Shown here one piece after another: positions 43,480-52,094 of a stretch of 64,000 nt of DNA (within the stretch, counting starts at the first letter, position 1; every line of letters begins with the position of its first letter). The notes beneath the pieces are model-generated. The model searched no databases. It was given only the letters and a program-made list of their open reading frames with translations, and was not told where the DNA came from. Source of the stretch: Massilibacteroides sp. (GTDB lineage Bacteria > Bacteroidota > Bacteroidia > Bacteroidales > Tannerellaceae). A program made the position numbers and the translations under genes. The stretch spans positions 1-64,000 of the forward strand of contig NZ_JAQWCQ010000009.1 in NCBI RefSeq assembly GCF_028705895.1, in the 5' to 3' direction.

Positions 43480-44799
43480 TTATAATTTCTCGTCAACCGT
43501 TTTTTTCTGATAGATATTAAGAAGCTGGATACTCATTACAGCCATGTATTTGGTCTGTAAAAGCTCTTGTTGAGCACTCAGCCAGTTGCTCTTCTCAGTC
43601 AGTAACTCCAATGTGTTCTTCATACCTAAAAAGAATTGTTCTTCTGTTTGCCTGTAACTTTGTTGTACCGCATTTAATCGGTCTTCCGCAGAGAGGTACT
43701 GTTCCTGAGAAGAGGTGGCATCGAGATAAAGTCCTTCTACTGTCTTCAGTAGTGCTTTCTGTGTGTTTAATAGTTCTAACTGACTGGTAGTAACAGCCAG
43801 TTTTGCTTTATTCACTGCTGTTTTGTTTTCTCTGTTAGAAAAGATGGGAATACTAACCGTTAATCCTACACTTTCGCTAAACCTGTCCCATAGCTGATCT
43901 TTAAATGTAATCCCTGTTCCGGAGGAATGTCCGGTTCCAATTCCTGCACTTAATGACAGAGAAGGGAGATAACCTGCTTTTGCCTTTTTAATTTCTAATT
44001 CTGATATCTCAACATTTAGTTTACTGCTTTTCATTTCCGGCATGACCGACAAGGCGGTATTGTATATTTCCTGCTTGTCAGAAAGCGGAATCATAACATC
44101 AGCCGAAGTCAGTTCAGGAATTTCCAGTTCAATTTCTTCCTCAATGTCTAATTCTAATAATTGTTTTAATTGCAATTTGTAATTTGCCAGATTTTTTTCT
44201 GCGACAACCAACTGATACTTATCCGTACTGAGTTGACTTTCAATCTGTGATAGATCTACTTTAGAAATAGAACCGGCTTTGTACAATTCTTCTGAACGAT
44301 CACGCTGAGCTTGGGAAACATCAACAGTGCTTTTATTTATAGCTACCGCCTCATTCGCATATAACACCTGCATATATGCCTGGATCAATGCAATCCGAAT
44401 ATCATCTTCGCTTTGTTCAATGTTCAGATGATCAGCTTGTGTCTGTAAATCTTGTTGCTTGATTGCATTCAGACGTTTACCCCCATCAAACAATTTCAAA
44501 CTTGCATTTACTCCGTAACTCCCCGTATAACTATTATTATCAGCTACATTAGAGGAGGGGTAGTTTGAGAAATTATGAGAACTTGATGCAGACAAAGAAG
44601 GAAAGAGTTGTGCCTTCGCCTGTTTTAGGTCTTCTTCACCCGACAAAAGGCTTACTTTGCTTTTCTTAACCTGAATATTATGTTCTAATGCATAATCCAA
44701 ACATGTCTTTAATGTCCACGTCTGCGGTTTCTCCTGCGCAATCATGCTTAGAGGAAAGAGCAAAAGGAAAAAACAGAATATAAAATAATACCTTTTCAT
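43480..44799 (-). CDS. TolC-family outer membrane efflux protein
   Basis: 439 residues with a signal peptide (MKRYYFIFCFFLLLFPLSMI, cut after AQ). Two repeated halves of long coiled-coil helices are visible: LDYALEHNIQVKKSKVSLLS then ALIQAYMQVLYANEAVAINK, and later MPEMKSSKLNVEISELEIKK then YLDATSSQEQYLSAEDRLNA. It forms the outer channel of the MacAB-like pump and is the first gene of the operon tolC-macA-macB(ATPase)-macB(permease)-kinase-regulator. It has a strong consensus promoter. Confidence 0.93.
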   Translation of the reverse strand: MKRYYFIFCFFLLLFPLSMIAQEKPQTWTLKTCLDYALEHNIQVKKSKVSLLSGEEDLKQAKAQLFPSLSASSSHNFSNYPSSNVADNNSYTGSYGVNASLKLFDGGKRLNAIKQQDLQTQADHLNIEQSEDDIRIALIQAYMQVLYANEAVAINKSTVDVSQAQRDRSEELYKAGSISKVDLSQIESQLSTDKYQLVVAEKNLANYKLQLKQLLELDIEEEIELEIPELTSADVMIPLSDKQEIYNTALSVMPEMKSSKLNVEISELEIKKAKAGYLPSLSLSAGIGTGHSSGTGITFKDQLWDRFSESVGLTVSIPIFSNRENKTAVNKAKLAVTTSQLELLNTQKALLKTVEGLYLDATSSQEQYLSAEDRLNAVQQSYRQTEEQFFLGMKNTLELLTEKSNWLSAQQELLQTKYMAVMSIQLLNIYQKKTVDEKL

Positions 44800-44834
44800 G
44801 TTCATGCGTTTGTATTTTCTAAAAGTTGATGTGG

Positions 44835-44866
44835 CAAAACTATAATACCGCTCTTCCTCTTACAAA
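44835..44866 (-). promoter_or_regulatory. Promoter of the TolC-MacAB operon
   Basis: Minus strand TTTG (44866-44863), exactly 20 bases, then TAGTTTTG (44842-44835). One of the best consensus matches in the window. Confidence 0.75.
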
Positions 44867-45039
44867 CACAATCTACACAGAGCCGGGAAGCATAGACAGA
44901 AACGTTTCTTTTATCGACGAATAAGGATACCTGTTGGAGGGACTCTTTTATAATAAATATATGTAGGATCATCCGTGTATAACTCCGGATAAATTGGGGA
45001 GGATCTTGTTCACCTGTTCAAAGCATAGTAACACAAAAA

Positions 45040-45066
45040 AAAATATAAAGGTTATTTTCGGAAATC
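45040..45066. repeat. Second exact copy of a 27-bp intergenic sequence
   Basis: These 27 bases are identical to 25865-25891, which there forms the first unit of a palindromic terminator. Here only the first 21-bp unit is exact; the next bases (45063-45077) diverge and no palindrome forms. Confidence 0.8.
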
Positions 45067-45094
45067 AGGGCATTTTTGAGACAAAAGAAAGAAA

Positions 45095-45112
45095 TACCTA
45101 CATGTTGGTATT
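45095..45112 (+). promoter_or_regulatory. 18-bp palindromic operator, copy 1
   Basis: ATACCTACATGTTGGTAT has the form ATACCwA-N4-TwGGTAT, extending to a 22-bp inverted repeat at 45093-45114. It lies directly upstream of the promoter for the 45198 operon (-7 box TACTTTTG at 45134-45141), so its centre is roughly 41-45 bases before the likely transcription start. The same element occurs twice before the 55094 gene. Confidence 0.75.
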
Positions 45113-45133
45113 TTCGCATTATTAATAATGAAG

Positions 45134-45141
45134 TACTTTTG
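45134..45141 (+). promoter_or_regulatory. -7 box of the 45198 operon
   Basis: TACTTTTG matches TAnnTTTG. The -33 is weak: TTT at 45113-45115, 18 bases upstream, directly beside the palindromic site. A weak -33 next to a palindrome suits an activator. Confidence 0.6.
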
Positions 45142-45197
45142 CTTACCCTGAATGTTGTTTAATCTGAACAGTACGTTGGGGTGATTTAATTAATCTT

Positions 45198-46073
45198 ATG
45201 GACACAATCATTGAATGTGATAATATCACGCACTATTATGGTAAGCGGTTGATTTATCAAAATCTGAATTTTGAAGTTAAAAAAGGTAAGATTTTAGGCC
45301 TTCTTGGTAAAAACGGAACCGGAAAGACGACAATCATCAATATTCTTAACGGCTATCTTAAACCGCGTTCCGGCGTTTGCCGTTTGTTTGGTGAGGATAT
45401 GGAGCATATCAGTCCGGCTACGAAAGCCCGTGTGGGGTTACTCTTGGAAGGACATATCCAGCACACTTACTTTAATGTGGAACAGATAGAACATTTCTAC
45501 AGTCAGTTTTTCCCAAACTGGAAACGGGATGCGTATTATGAATTGTTGAAGAAACTGCAGGTTACGAGAACGCAGAAATTAAGCACCATGTCTTGTGGGC
45601 AACGTTCTCAGGTAGCCCTTGGATTATTGTTTGCGCAAGATCCGGAATTACTTATTTTAGACGATTTCTCGATGGGGCTTGATCCGGGCTACCGTCGTCT
45701 TTTTGTGGAGTTTCTTAAAGAATATGCAACGGCAGAAGGGAAAACAGTTTTCCTCACGTCGCATATCATTCAGGACATGGAAATGCTGATCGACGATTGT
45801 ATTATCCTGGACTACGGGCGTATATTACTTCACCTGCCCACAAAAGAAATCATGGAAAACTTCCGCCGTTTCCGCTTTTCTGCTGAGGCAAACGAAATCT
45901 CTTCTCAATCAGATCTCTGGAACACTCAGAAGATCGGTTCGGAATGGGAGACTTATTCTTTTCTGCCGACAGCGGAAGTGGAACAACGACTGGCTGCTTT
46001 CGGGGCAAACAAACTGACTGAAGAACGAATATCTCTGGAGGATGCCTTTATCGGGCTGACAGGAAAATACTAA
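45198..46073 (+). CDS. ABC-2-type transporter ATPase with altered signature motifs
   Basis: 291 residues. Walker A is GKNGTGKTT (37-44 region). The signature is SCGQ at 132-135 (MSCGQRSQ) where LSGGQ is usual. Walker B reads LLILDDFSMGLD, so Asp156 stands where catalytic Glu is expected. The H-loop His189 is kept (LTSHI). ATP binding is likely; hydrolysis may be slow or the Asp may serve. The layout resembles ABC-2 exporters (YtrB/CcmA type). First gene of an operon with a small membrane protein 14 bases on, likely its permease. Controlled by the palindrome at 45095. Confidence 0.88.
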   Translation: MDTIIECDNITHYYGKRLIYQNLNFEVKKGKILGLLGKNGTGKTTIINILNGYLKPRSGVCRLFGEDMEHISPATKARVGLLLEGHIQHTYFNVEQIEHFYSQFFPNWKRDAYYELLKKLQVTRTQKLSTMSCGQRSQVALGLLFAQDPELLILDDFSMGLDPGYRRLFVEFLKEYATAEGKTVFLTSHIIQDMEMLIDDCIILDYGRILLHLPTKEIMENFRRFRFSAEANEISSQSDLWNTQKIGSEWETYSFLPTAEVEQRLAAFGANKLTEERISLEDAFIGLTGKY

Positions 46074-46087
46074 TAAAGAAACGACTT

Positions 46088-46759
46088 ATGTATAAAGCAT
46101 TATTTTATAAAGAATGGACAAAAACAAAACGAATCACGTCACTTCTTGCGTTCGTTTTTCTGGCTTCATTGATTTATACGTTTATTAATACCGGACAGTT
46201 ATTTCGGGTCAGCGGAGCTGTCGAAGTATGGTCGGCTGTTTTGCTAAAGGACATGCCTCTCCTTCCAAACTGGATAGATAAGCTTCCTTTGTTGGCCGGT
46301 TTGCTGTTAGGCTTCTCCCAATTTGTTCCTGAAATGACGGACAAGAGATTAAAACTGACTTTACATCTGCCTTTGCCGGAAACGCGCATTGTCGCAACGA
46401 TGTTGGTTTATGGGCTATTGGTTTTGTTTAGCTTGTTATTCTTTTCTTCTCTTATTCTGGTGGTTTATCTTTCCTCTTATTATCCGCAGGAAATCATCGC
46501 GATGATGTTATGGTCAGCAGCGCCCTGGTTTCTGGCCGGGCTGACGGGCTACTTGTTTGCTGCCTGGATCTGCATTGAGCCGGTATGGAAACAGCGTGTA
46601 TTCAATGCGCTTATTGGCGTTACTGCCATGTTGCTCTTTTTCTTTTCTGCCCGTTCCGGAGCTTACGTGTTCTTTCTGCCTTGGTTGGTTCTGTTGGTTT
46701 TTATTAGCTTCGGATTTCCGTTTTATTCGGCTTCCCGATTTAAAGATGGTGCTCAATAA
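46088..46759 (+). CDS. Multi-pass membrane protein, probable ABC permease subunit
   Basis: 223 residues with about six hydrophobic helices. It opens MYKALFYKEWTKTKRITSLL, the amphipathic start common in ABC-2 permeases of Bacteroidetes, and has a loop VPEMTDKRLKLTLHLPLPET that recurs in such proteins. No other domain is seen. It lies between the ATPase and the DUF4857 gene, both within 15 bases, so it is probably the membrane partner of the ATPase. Substrate unknown. Confidence 0.7.
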   Translation: MYKALFYKEWTKTKRITSLLAFVFLASLIYTFINTGQLFRVSGAVEVWSAVLLKDMPLLPNWIDKLPLLAGLLLGFSQFVPEMTDKRLKLTLHLPLPETRIVATMLVYGLLVLFSLLFFSSLILVVYLSSYYPQEIIAMMLWSAAPWFLAGLTGYLFAAWICIEPVWKQRVFNALIGVTAMLLFFFSARSGAYVFFLPWLVLLVFISFGFPFYSASRFKDGAQ

Positions 46760-46771
46760 ATTGTCTTTGTC

Positions 46772-47995
46772 ATGAAATATAAAAATATAATATCTCTTTT
46801 TATTCTTCTTCTGATTACCGTTGTCGGACTGTGGGGAATCCCTGTACTTGTAAAGAAAGCGACCTATTCTCCGGATGATTATCCCTTCGTATATTTTAGT
46901 TCTGGATTGAAAAAGATTGCCTTGATCGATTATAAAAACAAAGAGTTTCCGATGTCGGATATTGACGGGAATAAATACAACACTGCGGCATTCGATACAC
47001 TAATGCCTTTCCTGAATTTTCGCCAATTGATGTCGGACGGACGACTGCCGGAAAAGATTGAAGGAATAGAGATTACACCTCAATTATTACGTTCAAAATC
47101 GGTTGTCTATAAATACATGCCGAAGTATGTCGATGTACCTGTTACCGGTTTGTATATTCTTTTCGAATCGATGCCGAAACGTGTTGGTCTCAAGATGCCG
47201 GACGATGTGTTCAGGATGAAAGATAAAATTGAGTTTATCGATGCGAAAACAAATCAGGTAAATCAGGAAAAAAGTGATCGTTTCGCCAAAGAACTACAAA
47301 AACGGGGCTACACATTCCCGACGCAGTGGGCGATCGGAAATCCGAACCCCCGTAAACCGTATGACGAAGGTTATTTCTGTTTAGATGCAAAAGGAGAACT
47401 GTTTCATATTAAGATGGTAAACGGACGTCCGTTTATCCGCAACACGGAAGCCAGCAAGACCGTAGATATTGCCTCTTTTGCCATTCAGGAAGTCTCCGAC
47501 AAACGTTATTACGGATATCTTTTCAGCAAACAAGGAGAAACATATATTCTGGAAAGTACGGATGGGAAATATACTCCCGTTAAATTAGACATTCCGGCAT
47601 TCGATCTTAAAAAAGATCAGTTGATGATTATGGGTAATCTTTTATACTGGACTGTTCAGATAGCAAAGGAAGAAGGACGGGATTATTATATACTGAATTC
47701 TGATGACCTGAAAAGTATCGACCATCATCATATTGATAGGACAGGAAGCAAATGGGACACTGTTTCGAAGTGGTTATTCCCTTATTTTCTTACCTTTGAC
47801 TCTCCGGACAGCGAATTTCTTTATCCAAGAATTCATTTTACCGGTTTTTATGGATTTGCCGCTCATGCGCTTCTTGCCGCAATCGGTGTTGCTTTGTTCA
47901 ACCGTCGCCGCCTGTTTAGCGCAGTGTTTATACTCATCTTTGGCGTAGCAGGTTTAATCGGACTTCTGTTACAGCCGAATTATAGAAAACAATAA
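46772..47995 (+). CDS. DUF4857 membrane protein
   Basis: 407 residues. One membrane helix at about residues 5-24 (IISLFILLLITVVGLWGIPV), a periplasmic region of about 330 residues, and two helices at the end (AAHALLAAIGVALFNRRRLF then FILIFGVAGLIGLLLQ). The large middle part has repeated beta-type strands such as GYFCLDAKGELFHIKMVNGR and ETYILESTDGKYTPVKL, like a propeller-type ligand-binding domain (inference). DUF4857 genes are known to me only from Bacteroidales clusters of this kind. It probably works with the ABC pair. Function unknown. Confidence 0.75.
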   Translation: MKYKNIISLFILLLITVVGLWGIPVLVKKATYSPDDYPFVYFSSGLKKIALIDYKNKEFPMSDIDGNKYNTAAFDTLMPFLNFRQLMSDGRLPEKIEGIEITPQLLRSKSVVYKYMPKYVDVPVTGLYILFESMPKRVGLKMPDDVFRMKDKIEFIDAKTNQVNQEKSDRFAKELQKRGYTFPTQWAIGNPNPRKPYDEGYFCLDAKGELFHIKMVNGRPFIRNTEASKTVDIASFAIQEVSDKRYYGYLFSKQGETYILESTDGKYTPVKLDIPAFDLKKDQLMIMGNLLYWTVQIAKEEGRDYYILNSDDLKSIDHHHIDRTGSKWDTVSKWLFPYFLTFDSPDSEFLYPRIHFTGFYGFAAHALLAAIGVALFNRRRLFSAVFILIFGVAGLIGLLLQPNYRKQ

Positions 47996-48011
47996 ATTAA
48001 TTTATAGACTA

Positions 48012-48557
48012 ATGAAAAAGATTGTATTATTTGCCGCTCTTGTAATAGGACTTGTAAGTTGCGGAAACAAAAGTCAGGAACAACAGGCAACTACTGCAGA
48101 AGTAAAATCAGAAGTAGCCTCAACGTCTAAAGTGTATGAAGTAAACGATCTGTTAAGTCATGCAGAAAACCTGATTGATAAAACGGTAAAAGTACGCGGG
48201 TTCGTGACACATACCTGCAAACATTCCGGAAAAAGATGTTTCATTACGAGTGAGGATCAGAAAGCATCTATCCGTGTAGAAGCAGGCGGTGAAATCGGAG
48301 GTTTTAACCGTGAATTAACCGGTTCCGAATTAGAAATTACGGGAATTGTTAAAGAACGTCGTCTTTCTCAGGAATACATCGCTCAATACGAAAAGGATGT
48401 AAATGAGAAGAAAGCCAAAGAAGACGGATCTGCCGAATCATGCGAAGCCGAGTTGAGCAATATTCAGGAAATGAAAGATTGGATGAAGACAAATGATAAG
48501 AATTATTATTCAATCTATTACATGGACGGTATGAATTATGACGTGGTTGAAGAGTAA
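48012..48557 (+). CDS. OB-fold-like lipoprotein with paired cysteines
   Basis: 181 residues; lipoprotein signal peptide ending VSC (Cys17). An OB-fold-type core is suggested by DKTVKVRGFVTHTCKHSGKR, FITSEDQKASIRVEAGGEIG and GSELEITGIVKERRLSQEYI. Cys69 and Cys76 sit in a TCKHSGKRC loop with His71, a possible metal or disulfide site. A third, Cys144, is in a Lys/Glu-rich tail. It overlaps the next gene by 20 bases, so the two are translationally coupled. The family is unnamed to me. Metal handling is a guess from the loop and the context. Confidence 0.65.
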   Translation: MKKIVLFAALVIGLVSCGNKSQEQQATTAEVKSEVASTSKVYEVNDLLSHAENLIDKTVKVRGFVTHTCKHSGKRCFITSEDQKASIRVEAGGEIGGFNRELTGSELEITGIVKERRLSQEYIAQYEKDVNEKKAKEDGSAESCEAELSNIQEMKDWMKTNDKNYYSIYYMDGMNYDVVEE

Positions 48558-49089
48558 CAAAGTCAGTAAATGGCTGCGTATTCTGCACCGCGATCTGGGA
48601 TTCCTGATGGTTGGTGTCTGTCTTGTTTATGCCGTTTCGGGTATTCTCCTGAATCACATGAACGGTAAAGACCCTGCTTTCAAAACAATTGAAGCAGAGA
48701 TACAAGCACCGGCGGGATTATCGAATGAAGAGTTAACCCAGTTTTGGGCAGACCGACAAGACGTTCCACGCCTAAAACGAATATTACCGATCGATGAAAC
48801 CTTTTCACGATTGATGTTGGTCGGTGGTATTGGGGTATATAATTCGAAAACAGGGGCGATTGATTATGAACAGCACAAGAAGAATGCACTGATTTATTGG
48901 ATAAACAAGCTCCATTATAATCAGGTAAAAGGCTGGAGTATTATGGCCGATTTCTTTGCCGTATCATTGATCTTCTTTGCGATCTCGGGATTATTTATCG
49001 TAAAAGGCAAAAAGGGATTGGCCGGTTCAGGAAAATGGTACTTATTGATCGGATTATTAATCCCGATACTCTATGTCGCCTTGGCTTAA
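48538..49089 (+). CDS. PepSY-associated transmembrane protein
   Basis: 183 residues with three membrane helices: near 17-37 (LGFLMVGVCLVYAVSGILLN), 139-156 (MADFFAVSLIFFAISGLFIV) and 165-182. The starts LRILHRDLGF and NKLHYNQVKGW carry histidines at the membrane face, the pattern of PepSY-TM proteins, several of which reduce ferric siderophores or bind heme. The short form here lacks the periplasmic PepSY repeats. It is the last gene of the 45198 operon and overlaps the previous gene by 20 bases. A role in iron or metal reduction is inferred. Confidence 0.78.
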   Translation: MTWLKSNKVSKWLRILHRDLGFLMVGVCLVYAVSGILLNHMNGKDPAFKTIEAEIQAPAGLSNEELTQFWADRQDVPRLKRILPIDETFSRLMLVGGIGVYNSKTGAIDYEQHKKNALIYWINKLHYNQVKGWSIMADFFAVSLIFFAISGLFIVKGKKGLAGSGKWYLLIGLLIPILYVALA

Positions 49090-49117
49090 ATAATCAAGAA
49101 CGAACGATAAGAAAAAC

Positions 49118-49144
49118 AGGCTGTGGTTTTAAAAACTACAGCCT
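49118..49144. terminator. Shared terminator of two convergent operons
   Basis: AGGCTGTGGTTTT (49118-49130) pairs with AAAACTACAGCCT (49132-49144; one G-T type mismatch). A T-rich run follows on the plus strand and an A-rich run precedes, so both operons (stops at 49089 and 49129) can end here. Confidence 0.8.
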
Positions 49145-50754
49145 ATTTTTATTTCTATCTGTTGAGCGGTCTTTCCTTCGATATAAGAAAGTTCTTGTGC
49201 AGAGGTAAGGTGATAGTTCAAAGCAGCAAAGCCTTGAATGCCATTCTCAAATATGCGGGAATAACGGACTCCTAATAGTCCTCCGAAACGGGAAGCTGTG
49301 AGATATTCAAATTCATGATAAAGCAGTTTATCCATACTCACCGGCGTTTCTTGTTTATCGGACGGCGTAGCGTAAACTCCGTCCTTTTTTGCCGTACCTC
49401 CTCCGGAACCGTAGTTTAAGCCTAGAGAAAGGCTATACCGGTTTTTGTTTTTCACCAGATTTTTAGTCGCACAAACATACGTCGTATATTGATAGATGTC
49501 TTGCTTGCGGAAAAAAGGATAAATCGAAGTGGTCTGTTCGCGACTAAAATAATCCGCTCCGGCTGTTAATTCCCAAACCGGATTGTCATTCTCAATACTC
49601 AGATAAGCCGTATAGTCGATTCCGGCAGTCAGTACATCCCGTTTCATCATCTCTGACCTACCGTGATATATGACCTGAGTACTTCCTCCCTGCTCGGTTT
49701 CATACTTAAAGATTTTCTCAAAGTTATTGAGCGACTCAGACTCTATCTGCGCGGATAGTATATGCTTATTCTTAGCTTGCCTGAAAAGAAGCGTTCCTTT
49801 ATAGCCACTTACATCACCTTCATGTTCCGAATAAGTAACAGAGGTATTGCCTCTTTTTCCATAATACCCGGAACGGGATTTATAAGACAATTCATTAAAA
49901 AGAGAGAGATTTTCGTTAAACGTAAGCGCTATCTGCATATCTCCTCCGGTAAAATTATTCACCATCGGTTTTTCACTGTTTTGTTCTGCATAACCTGAAG
50001 AAGTGCTGAGCACCTCAGAACGACCATAAAAAGAACCGAAACCGACCAACGTATAGAATGGTAGTTCAGAGCCGACATAGGTGTTGAATGTAATACCTTC
50101 TACACTTCGCCGATAAGCTGCATTAACTCCAACGGTAAGAAAATCCGAAAATTTATAACGAAGTCCAACTGTCGCCAACATATCCAATAATGTATTCTTA
50201 TGGCGTACATCCCGGTGTTTGGCAAAATTTTCAGCAAGATAATCTAATTTCCCGCCAAGAGTCAGCCTTTCCGTGAAAGCAACACTTATTGCTCCCGCAA
50301 GATGATAACTTTCCCTTTTCTTGTTTCCTCTCGAACTACTGTCGGCCAGTTCCACAAGCTGGAAAGGATTATAATCGGGATTGATAAAGGCCGTTCCTCC
50401 CATGTTCTTCCCTTCAGAAACTGCATAATTCATTTTTCCATAGAGAACAATACGTGGATTAAGTCGATAAAACGATTCAATTTCTGCGCCCAGACGATAT
50501 AAGTTGTCGGATTGATAATAGTTCACGAATTTTCCATTCTCCTTATCGAAAAATAGTTCAACGTTGGAAATCTTATCGACAGACAAATCCTTCAGTCCCG
50601 AAGCATTTTCACTTGTAAGCCAGGCGTTGGATTGACGGACAAAATCGATATCCTTCCATCCCCTTTCATCCGTCTGCGCCTTTAATACGGAAGAACAAAT
50701 AGTTCCTCCGCATAGTAGTCCTATGAATAGTCTGTTTTGAATCGTTCTACGCAT
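49129..50754 (-). CDS. DUF6850-family outer membrane beta-barrel protein
   Basis: 541 residues. A signal peptide (FIGLLCGGTICSSVLKAQ) precedes a barrel of alternating strands, for example SDNLYRLGAEIESFYRLNPR and FTERLTLGGKLDYLAENFAK, and the chain ends in Phe (IEIKIGCSF), the usual outer-membrane signal. No plug domain, so it is not a TonB receptor. It follows the DUF4876 lipoprotein gene by 12 bases and is the last of a three-gene operon with the TonB receptor. Function unknown; possibly an accessory channel or a ligand-presenting barrel. Confidence 0.8.
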   Translation of the reverse strand: MRRTIQNRLFIGLLCGGTICSSVLKAQTDERGWKDIDFVRQSNAWLTSENASGLKDLSVDKISNVELFFDKENGKFVNYYQSDNLYRLGAEIESFYRLNPRIVLYGKMNYAVSEGKNMGGTAFINPDYNPFQLVELADSSSRGNKKRESYHLAGAISVAFTERLTLGGKLDYLAENFAKHRDVRHKNTLLDMLATVGLRYKFSDFLTVGVNAAYRRSVEGITFNTYVGSELPFYTLVGFGSFYGRSEVLSTSSGYAEQNSEKPMVNNFTGGDMQIALTFNENLSLFNELSYKSRSGYYGKRGNTSVTYSEHEGDVSGYKGTLLFRQAKNKHILSAQIESESLNNFEKIFKYETEQGGSTQVIYHGRSEMMKRDVLTAGIDYTAYLSIENDNPVWELTAGADYFSREQTTSIYPFFRKQDIYQYTTYVCATKNLVKNKNRYSLSLGLNYGSGGGTAKKDGVYATPSDKQETPVSMDKLLYHEFEYLTASRFGGLLGVRYSRIFENGIQGFAALNYHLTSAQELSYIEGKTAQQIEIKIGCSF

Positions 50755-50766
50755 AACAGATCGTCC

Positions 50767-52083
50767 TTATTCTTTGATAGATGCTTGTTTGCGTTCGTGG
50801 AAATCAGCTGTTGAGTTATTGGTGTCCTGATAAATAATCACAGCCCCGTTCTTGATAGAAGCTTCCGCATCGATACCACTTGGATCATCAGCATAGCCCA
50901 ACACTAATTTATCTTCATTTCCGGCAATCGCTTTTGTCATCTCTGCATCTACATTACGATAAGCGGTATATCCACTTGCCTTAGTTATTTCTACAGCACC
51001 CGCATCTGATACAGCCGTAAATCGTTTAAGATTTTTCGCATTATCTTTTTCAAAAACTTCAAGAGCATCCAATATCCATTCGTTTTTTACTTTTTTACGT
51101 TTCTGGCTGTTGCTTCCTCCGTAATAATCCATATTAGACGCATCAGCGACAAATTCAGCCAATGTTTGTCCCTTTGGTGAGAAAAGGAAAAAGGCCGGAG
51201 AAACGGAACTCAAAGGCCAAGCATTGCCTGTTCCGTAGTGGTATGCCTTCAGATAATGGGAAGTCGGAATATTTTCTGATGGTGCCGGATAGTAAGTCGT
51301 GTTGGGATAGACTTCAATATCGTAAGTGCAATAATATTCAGCTTTAGCCAAATTTACAGAAGTAGGATAAGTCGGCGTATGATCAGTGGCATTATTCAAT
51401 GCGATGACCATCTGTTTACCTGCTTCAATTGTTGTCCCTTCCTGGAAATACCAGATACCTGTTCCTGCAGGAGTCCAGCCTTCTCCATCGTAAAGAAGTT
51501 TGTCATCTACATAATCTTTGTTTGTCCCTCCTGAATTATACGGTAATATCATAGCAAGAGCAATATTATCTAAGCTAAGATTCTCAGCCGAATTATTATA
51601 CAGGATTACGTATTTATCAAAATGATATGTCTTAGGCTTGCCATCGCTTTCATTTGTATAACTGATTCCTCCTGTATATAATTCTTTAATCACTAATTGG
51701 GATGTTTTCGACTCAACCAAAGACACTCTTCCGACATAAGTAATGTCATCGCCTGTATCTCCGACAGAAATATCACTTTTATTGCCGTTATACATGGTTA
51801 CAGAGAAGTCATCTCCTGTACGTCTATCCGAAACTGTTGCCTGATAAAGACCGGCAGGAACTGTAAAGGAGGCTATACCGTCTGCATTCGTTTTACCATC
51901 ATAAGTTATCGCTTTTGCATCCGTCAATACTACCGGTACATCGGCAATTGCACTTACCCCATCCGGATAAGTCAACTCTACATTCAGTGAATAAGTTTTA
52001 TACACATCGTCTTTATCATCGTCGCTACAAGCAAATAGCATTGGTAATAAAGCAAACATTACTAAATAAAAATACGTTTTCAT
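50767..52083 (-). CDS. DUF4876 lipoprotein
   Basis: 438 residues; lipoprotein signal peptide (LPMLFACSD, Cys about 19). First a prealbumin or carboxypeptidase-regulatory-like domain: YSLNVELTYPDGVSAIADVP then GKTNADGIASFTVPAGLYQA. Next a lamin-tail-like domain typical of DUF4876: LVIKELYTGGISYTNESDGK, KYVILYNNSAENLSLDNIAL and TTIEAGKQMVIALNNATDHT. It is likely the surface-exposed partner of the TonB receptor upstream (12-base gap), in the way SusD serves SusC. Substrate unknown. Confidence 0.82.
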   Translation of the reverse strand: MKTYFYLVMFALLPMLFACSDDDKDDVYKTYSLNVELTYPDGVSAIADVPVVLTDAKAITYDGKTNADGIASFTVPAGLYQATVSDRRTGDDFSVTMYNGNKSDISVGDTGDDITYVGRVSLVESKTSQLVIKELYTGGISYTNESDGKPKTYHFDKYVILYNNSAENLSLDNIALAMILPYNSGGTNKDYVDDKLLYDGEGWTPAGTGIWYFQEGTTIEAGKQMVIALNNATDHTPTYPTSVNLAKAEYYCTYDIEVYPNTTYYPAPSENIPTSHYLKAYHYGTGNAWPLSSVSPAFFLFSPKGQTLAEFVADASNMDYYGGSNSQKRKKVKNEWILDALEVFEKDNAKNLKRFTAVSDAGAVEITKASGYTAYRNVDAEMTKAIAGNEDKLVLGYADDPSGIDAEASIKNGAVIIYQDTNNSTADFHERKQASIKE

Positions 52084-52094
52084 CTTAATCTGTT

